This document shows positions 63,032 through 64,000 of a DNA stretch of 64,000 bases, piece by piece; within the stretch, counting starts at the first letter, position 1, and every line of letters starts with the position of its first letter. A model generated the notes under the pieces. That model saw only the letters and a list, made by a program, of their open reading frames with translations. It had not been told where the DNA came from and searched no databases. This stretch comes from Ornithinibacillus caprae (GTDB taxonomy: Bacteria > Bacillota > Bacilli > Bacillales > Amphibacillaceae): positions 1 to 64,000 of the forward strand of contig NZ_WOCA01000003.1 in the NCBI RefSeq assembly GCF_009728145.1, given 5' to 3'. Position numbers and translations under genes: made by a program.

Positions 63032-64000
63032 TTGTGGAAGAATTCCTTTTTAACTAACTATTTAGGGGACAAAAATAAGGTCAATAACTTAACTGCAGCT
63101 GAAGTATCCGGGCTATGGCTTCAGTATATGGGCGATACGATGGCAATTTGTGTTTATAAATACTTTCTTAAAATTGTTGAAGATGATGAGATAAAATCCA
63201 TATTACGATTTGCATTACGGTTAGCTAAGGACCATGTCGAAAAAATTAAGGACTTTTTCGAAAGGGAAAATTTCCAAGTTCCTATAGGATTTACAGAGAA
63301 TGATGTGAATCTGAATGCCCCACGACTATTTTCTGACCGTTTTTTACTTTTTTATTCCTATATAATGACCATACATGGGTTGACAGCTTATAGCTTAGCT
63401 ATTATAAACTCAGAGCGAAAAGACATCCAAGATTATTTTATGGAATGTACAATAACATCGAAGGAATTGTTCCAAAAAATAGATGAAGTCGCTAAGAAAC
63501 AGCATATTTTTTCTAGCGTTCCCTCCATTCCTTCCCCTCCTAAGGCGGAGTTTATTGATTCAACCGGAATAATTGCCAATCTTTTTGGAGAGAAAAGACT
63601 ACTTAATGGTTCGGAAATAAGCAATCTTTTCTTTAATTCTAAGAAAACGGGATTTGTTCGATCGTTAAGTTTAGGATTTAATCAGGTGGCAGTACGAGAA
63701 GACGTTCGTAATTTCATGTTAAAAAATGTGAAATTAGCAGGCAAAGATGCGGACAGTTTTGATAAGATATTACAACAAGAAAATCTACCAGTACCAGAAA
63801 ATTGGGATGGCGAGGTCACTAATTCTACGATAAGCCCTTTTTCGGACAAGTTAATGATGTTTCATGCAGCGTTCTTAATAAACACAGCTCTCTCTTATTA
63901 TGGTGCTGCAATAGGTTCAAGCTTAAGATCTGATTTGGTAGTAAACTACTATGTTGTCAATAACCATGCAATGGAAGCTGGCGTAATCTGTTACAACCTT
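63032..64000 (+). CDS. DUF3231 family protein (3' end beyond window)
   Basis: TTG at 63032 follows TTGGAGG by 8 bases. The frame is open to the end of the window and has 323 residues so far. It reads MWKNSFLTNYLGDKN, then LTAAEVSGLWLQYMGDTMA, RLAKDHVEKIKDFFERENFQ, VPIGFTENDVNLNAP, and in the second half SPFSDKLMMFHAAFL and AIGSSLRSDL. The two-halved helical plan is that of the gene at 13113-14114 (PVGFTTEDVN, APFSDKMMMY, GTSFSLRNDL). Function unknown. Confidence 0.8.
   Translation, partial: MWKNSFLTNYLGDKNKVNNLTAAEVSGLWLQYMGDTMAICVYKYFLKIVEDDEIKSILRFALRLAKDHVEKIKDFFERENFQVPIGFTENDVNLNAPRLFSDRFLLFYSYIMTIHGLTAYSLAIINSERKDIQDYFMECTITSKELFQKIDEVAKKQHIFSSVPSIPSPPKAEFIDSTGIIANLFGEKRLLNGSEISNLFFNSKKTGFVRSLSLGFNQVAVREDVRNFMLKNVKLAGKDADSFDKILQQENLPVPENWDGEVTNSTISPFSDKLMMFHAAFLINTALSYYGAAIGSSLRSDLVVNYYVVNNHAMEAGVICYNL

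Overview
The window reads as the chromosome of an AT-rich, aerobic, endospore-forming Bacillaceae, probably of the marine or halophilic Oceanobacillus/Virgibacillus type. This is inferred from protein resemblance only: a Qox aa3 quinol oxidase, TcyABC, AdaA/AdaB/AlkA, LipM/LipA, YusW, DUF3231 and BclB-like proteins, strong GGAGG ribosome sites and frequent TTG/GTG starts. No tRNA, rRNA or CRISPR array was seen.

Layout. 1-605: 3' end of an IS1182-type transposase with its terminators. 0.6-8.5 kb: NAD-dependent epimerase, Tyr-rich small protein with a sigma-K-like promoter, CDF metal exporter, two PQQ-type dehydrogenases on either side of a 52-bp tandem repeat array, a YusW lipoprotein and an unlisted 54-residue protein. 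8.5-20.5 kb: cystine ABC transporter tcyABC, EAL phosphodiesterase, HAD phosphatase, DUF3231, coiled-coil, DMT transporter, DUF3892, dimethylarginine-hydrolase-like, hydrolase and DUF4349 genes. 20.8-27.1 kb: a broken BclB-type exosporium collagen gene, three small membrane genes, a multidrug MFS pump and a FlaR-type kinase. 27.4-31.3 kb: qoxABCD.

31.6-41.5 kb is an accessory defence island on the minus strand. It holds an EVE-McrB-type AAA+ protein, a DUF2357 PD-(D/E)XK partner, an HNH nuclease with a small partner, the decayed remains of another nuclease-like gene, a NERD protein and a stray nuclease-like fragment. It is the best candidate in the window for an unusual system. The McrB/DUF2357 pair belongs to a known type IV restriction family, so any novelty would lie in the combination with the HNH and small genes.

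42-64 kb: a giant hybrid histidine kinase with two kinase cores, MFS pump, GntR regulator facing a saccharopine-dehydrogenase-like/NhaC operon, SDR divergent from a TetR regulator with twin operators, two VOC proteins, DUF4097 protein, a methyltransferase pseudogene, the adaptive-response cluster adaAB/alkA, lipM-lipA behind a possible transcription attenuator, a degenerate protein kinase and a second DUF3231 gene cut by the window end.

Non-coding DNA is unusually structured. There are two arrays of hairpins with the same 52-nt period but different sequence, a 21-nt array, and dispersed palindromes of three families. The commonest family, built on GGGGTCWGACCCC/GGGTCAGGTCCC, occurs at about a dozen loci at gene ends. 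In at least one case (adaB) it has become the coding sequence of the protein's tail.
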